Part shown: piece after piece, positions 62,401-64,000 of the stretch
How the letters are laid out: each line of letters starts with the position of its first letter
How positions within the stretch are numbered: the first letter of the stretch is position 1
Assembly (NCBI RefSeq): GCF_965198245.1
Contig: NZ_OZ240249.1
Span: forward strand, 4,278,001-4,342,000
Direction of reading: 5' to 3'
Source of the DNA: Poriferisodalis sp965198245
Lineage (GTDB): Bacteria; Actinomycetota; Acidimicrobiia; Acidimicrobiales; Poriferisodalaceae
Length of the DNA: 64,000 nt
Notes under the pieces: generated by a model
The model's input: only the letters and a program-made list of their open reading frames with translations
Told to the model about the DNA's origin: nothing
Database searches by the model: none
Program-made: the position numbers and the translations under genes

Positions 62401-64000
62401 ATGAGCACCACCGAAGCACCCGCAACCCCGGGCACCTCCAACGGCAACGGCACCGACGGCAATGGCAGCGGCGGGTACCGCTGGGTCGGCACCCGCCCGG
62501 TCCGCCACGACGGCCTCGACAAAGTGGCCGGCAAGGCCCGCTATGCAGCCGACCTGATCCTTCCGGGAATGCTGCACGGGCACATCCTGCGCTCGCCGCA
62601 CCCCCACGCCCGTATCGTGTCCATCGACACGTCGGCAGCCGCGGCGATGCCCGGTGTCAAGGCCGTGGTCACTGGGGCCGATTTCCTCGAGGCACCCCCC
62701 AAGGGCGCCACCCGCAAGCTGATGTGCACTGTCATCGCCCGCGACAAGGTGCTCTACACCGGCCATGCGGTTGCCGCGGTGGCAGCGTCGACCCGTCGCG
62801 AAGCCAAGGCAGCGGCCGAGGCCATCGAGGTCACCTACGAGTTGCTCCCCCACGTGCTCAACCTGGCGGACGCGATGGCTGACGACGCTCCGATCCTGCA
62901 CGACAACCTGTTTACCCGCGGCGTCGAGCCCCGGCCCACCGAGCCTTCCAACATCGCAGCTCGCACGGTGTATGAGCGCGGGGACACCGAGCAGGGATTT
63001 GCCGAAGCCGACATCGTGATCGAGCGGGAGTTCTCGACTCAGGCCGTGCATCAGGGCTACATCGAGCCTCACGCCTGCGTCGTGGACTGCGATCAGGAGG
63101 GCAAGGCCGTCATCTGGTGCTCGTCGCAGGGCCACTTCATGGTGCGTTCGTCGACGGCCACGGTGCTGGGCTGGGACACATCGCGCATCAAGGTCATACC
63201 GGCCGAGATCGGCGGCGGCTTCGGCGGCAAGACCACCATCTACATCGAGCCGGTGGCAGCGCTGCTGTCGACGAAGGCGGGCCGACCAGTCAAGATCGTG
63301 ATGAGCCGCGAGGACGTCTTCCGCGCCACCGGGCCCGCGCCCGGGTCGATCATCAAGATGAAGGTCGGTGCCCACAATGACGGCACGATTACCACGGCGA
63401 AGGCTTGGCTGGCGTACGAGAACGGGGCCTTCGGTGGCATTGCGGCGATGCTCGGCTGCATGTGCGTCGTCTCGGCCTACACCTTGGATCACCTCTATGT
63501 CGAGGGCCACGACGTGGTGCTCAACCGGCCTGTCAACGTTGCGTACCGGGCGCCATCGGCACCGGTTGCGGCGTTTGCCATGGACTCAGTGGTCGACGAA
63601 ATCGCCCGCCAGCTCGGCATGGACCCCATCGAGCTCCGGCTCCACAACTGCCCGTCGCAGGGCGACCCGACGCCGTACGGCCCCAAGTGGCCGTTAATCG
63701 GTCTGCGCGAATGCCTCGAGGCAATTCGAGACAGCGATCACTACCAGTCGGAGCCTCCCGCCGGGCCCAGCGGCGAATCGACCGCCGTCAAGCAATACGG
63801 CCGCGGCGTGGCCACCGGTTTCTGGTTCAACATCGGCGAGGCGTCGAGCGCCACCGTCAACTTGAACGAGAACGGCACCGCCACGGTCATCACCGGAAGT
63901 CCCGACATCGGCGGCAGCCGGGCATCCATGGCCATCATGGCCGCGGAGGAACTCGGGTTGGACGTGCACCTGATCCAGCCGGTTGTGGGCGACACCGAGG
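62401..64000 (+). CDS. Molybdopterin-binding large subunit (partial)
   Basis: First 533 residues; the gene continues past the right edge. A 25-residue Gly/Asn/Thr-rich N-terminus precedes RWVGTRPVRHDGLDKVAGKA. The Mo-cofactor segment EIGGGFGGKTTIYIEPVAAL and the substrate-loop region VNVAYRAPSAPVAAFAMDSV are present. That loop reads AYRAPSAP and lacks the AYRCSFR of form I CO dehydrogenase, so a xanthine-, aldehyde- or aromatic-type substrate is more likely. Substrate not determined. Confidence 0.93.
   Translation, partial: MSTTEAPATPGTSNGNGTDGNGSGGYRWVGTRPVRHDGLDKVAGKARYAADLILPGMLHGHILRSPHPHARIVSIDTSAAAAMPGVKAVVTGADFLEAPPKGATRKLMCTVIARDKVLYTGHAVAAVAASTRREAKAAAEAIEVTYELLPHVLNLADAMADDAPILHDNLFTRGVEPRPTEPSNIAARTVYERGDTEQGFAEADIVIEREFSTQAVHQGYIEPHACVVDCDQEGKAVIWCSSQGHFMVRSSTATVLGWDTSRIKVIPAEIGGGFGGKTTIYIEPVAALLSTKAGRPVKIVMSREDVFRATGPAPGSIIKMKVGAHNDGTITTAKAWLAYENGAFGGIAAMLGCMCVVSAYTLDHLYVEGHDVVLNRPVNVAYRAPSAPVAAFAMDSVVDEIARQLGMDPIELRLHNCPSQGDPTPYGPKWPLIGLRECLEAIRDSDHYQSEPPAGPSGESTAVKQYGRGVATGFWFNIGEASSATVNLNENGTATVITGSPDIGGSRASMAIMAAEELGLDVHLIQPVVGDTE

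Overview
The window is GC-rich, gene-dense bacterial chromosome with the gene order of an actinobacterium. The series rplM-rpsI-glmM-(glmS slot)-acpS-nnr-alr-tsaE-tsaB-rimI-tsaD-groES-groL, with guaA, pcrA and sucCD further along the same strand, is typical of Actinomycetota. A CIRCE operator in front of groES, a short adenylate kinase and a zinc-type S14 agree with this. A deep-branching class such as Acidimicrobiia is my inference, not something the sequence proves. I saw no rRNA, tRNA, CRISPR array, insertion sequence or replication origin.

Layout. 1-8070: housekeeping genes on the minus strand (sucD partial, sucC, pcrA, argJ and a thiamine-diphosphate enzyme), interrupted by a plus-strand coiled-coil repeat gene and a decayed copy of it. 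8071-15177: an accessory stretch with two ATPases that carry nuclease-like C-termini, an XRE-type regulator, a 274-bp scar built from pieces of the thiamine-diphosphate gene and guaA, intact guaA, and a RelA/SpoT-type alarmone synthetase with a small partner gene. 15233-30519: the conserved core (groEL/ES, t6A genes, alr, nnr, acpS, an oversized GlmS-like protein, glmM, rpsI, rplM), with a catechol 2,3-dioxygenase inserted between the glmS and glmM positions. 30571-40408: a mixed block between rplM and rplQ with a D-aminoacylase-like amidohydrolase, truA on the opposite strand, an M16 lipoprotein peptidase, Fe/Mn superoxide dismutase, an acyl-ACP desaturase, a membrane protein with its winged-helix regulator, and an RraA-like protein. 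40432-55117: a nearly complete S10-spc-alpha ribosomal superoperon from rplC to rplQ, without rpsJ, map and infA. 55416-59681: a tightly coupled four-gene operon (sterol-desaturase-type oxygenase, GH3 adenylating enzyme, enolase-superfamily enzyme, four-helix membrane protein). 59738-64000: an NADPH oxidoreductase and, divergently, a three-subunit molybdenum hydroxylase that runs off the window.

The core genes serve protein synthesis and secretion, tRNA t6A modification, chaperoning, cell-wall precursor supply (alr, glmS-like, glmM), cofactor repair (nnr) and the TCA cycle. The unusual parts are the GlmS-like protein of about 1265 residues, the duplication scar at 9773-10046, the ATPase/XRE and RelA-like modules, the oxygenase-GH3-enolase operon, and a habit of short in-frame tandem repeats and low-complexity tails, including in ribosomal proteins L3, L4, L22, L29 and S3. 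Many starts here are GTG, and adjacent genes commonly overlap by ATGA, GTGA or TGATG.
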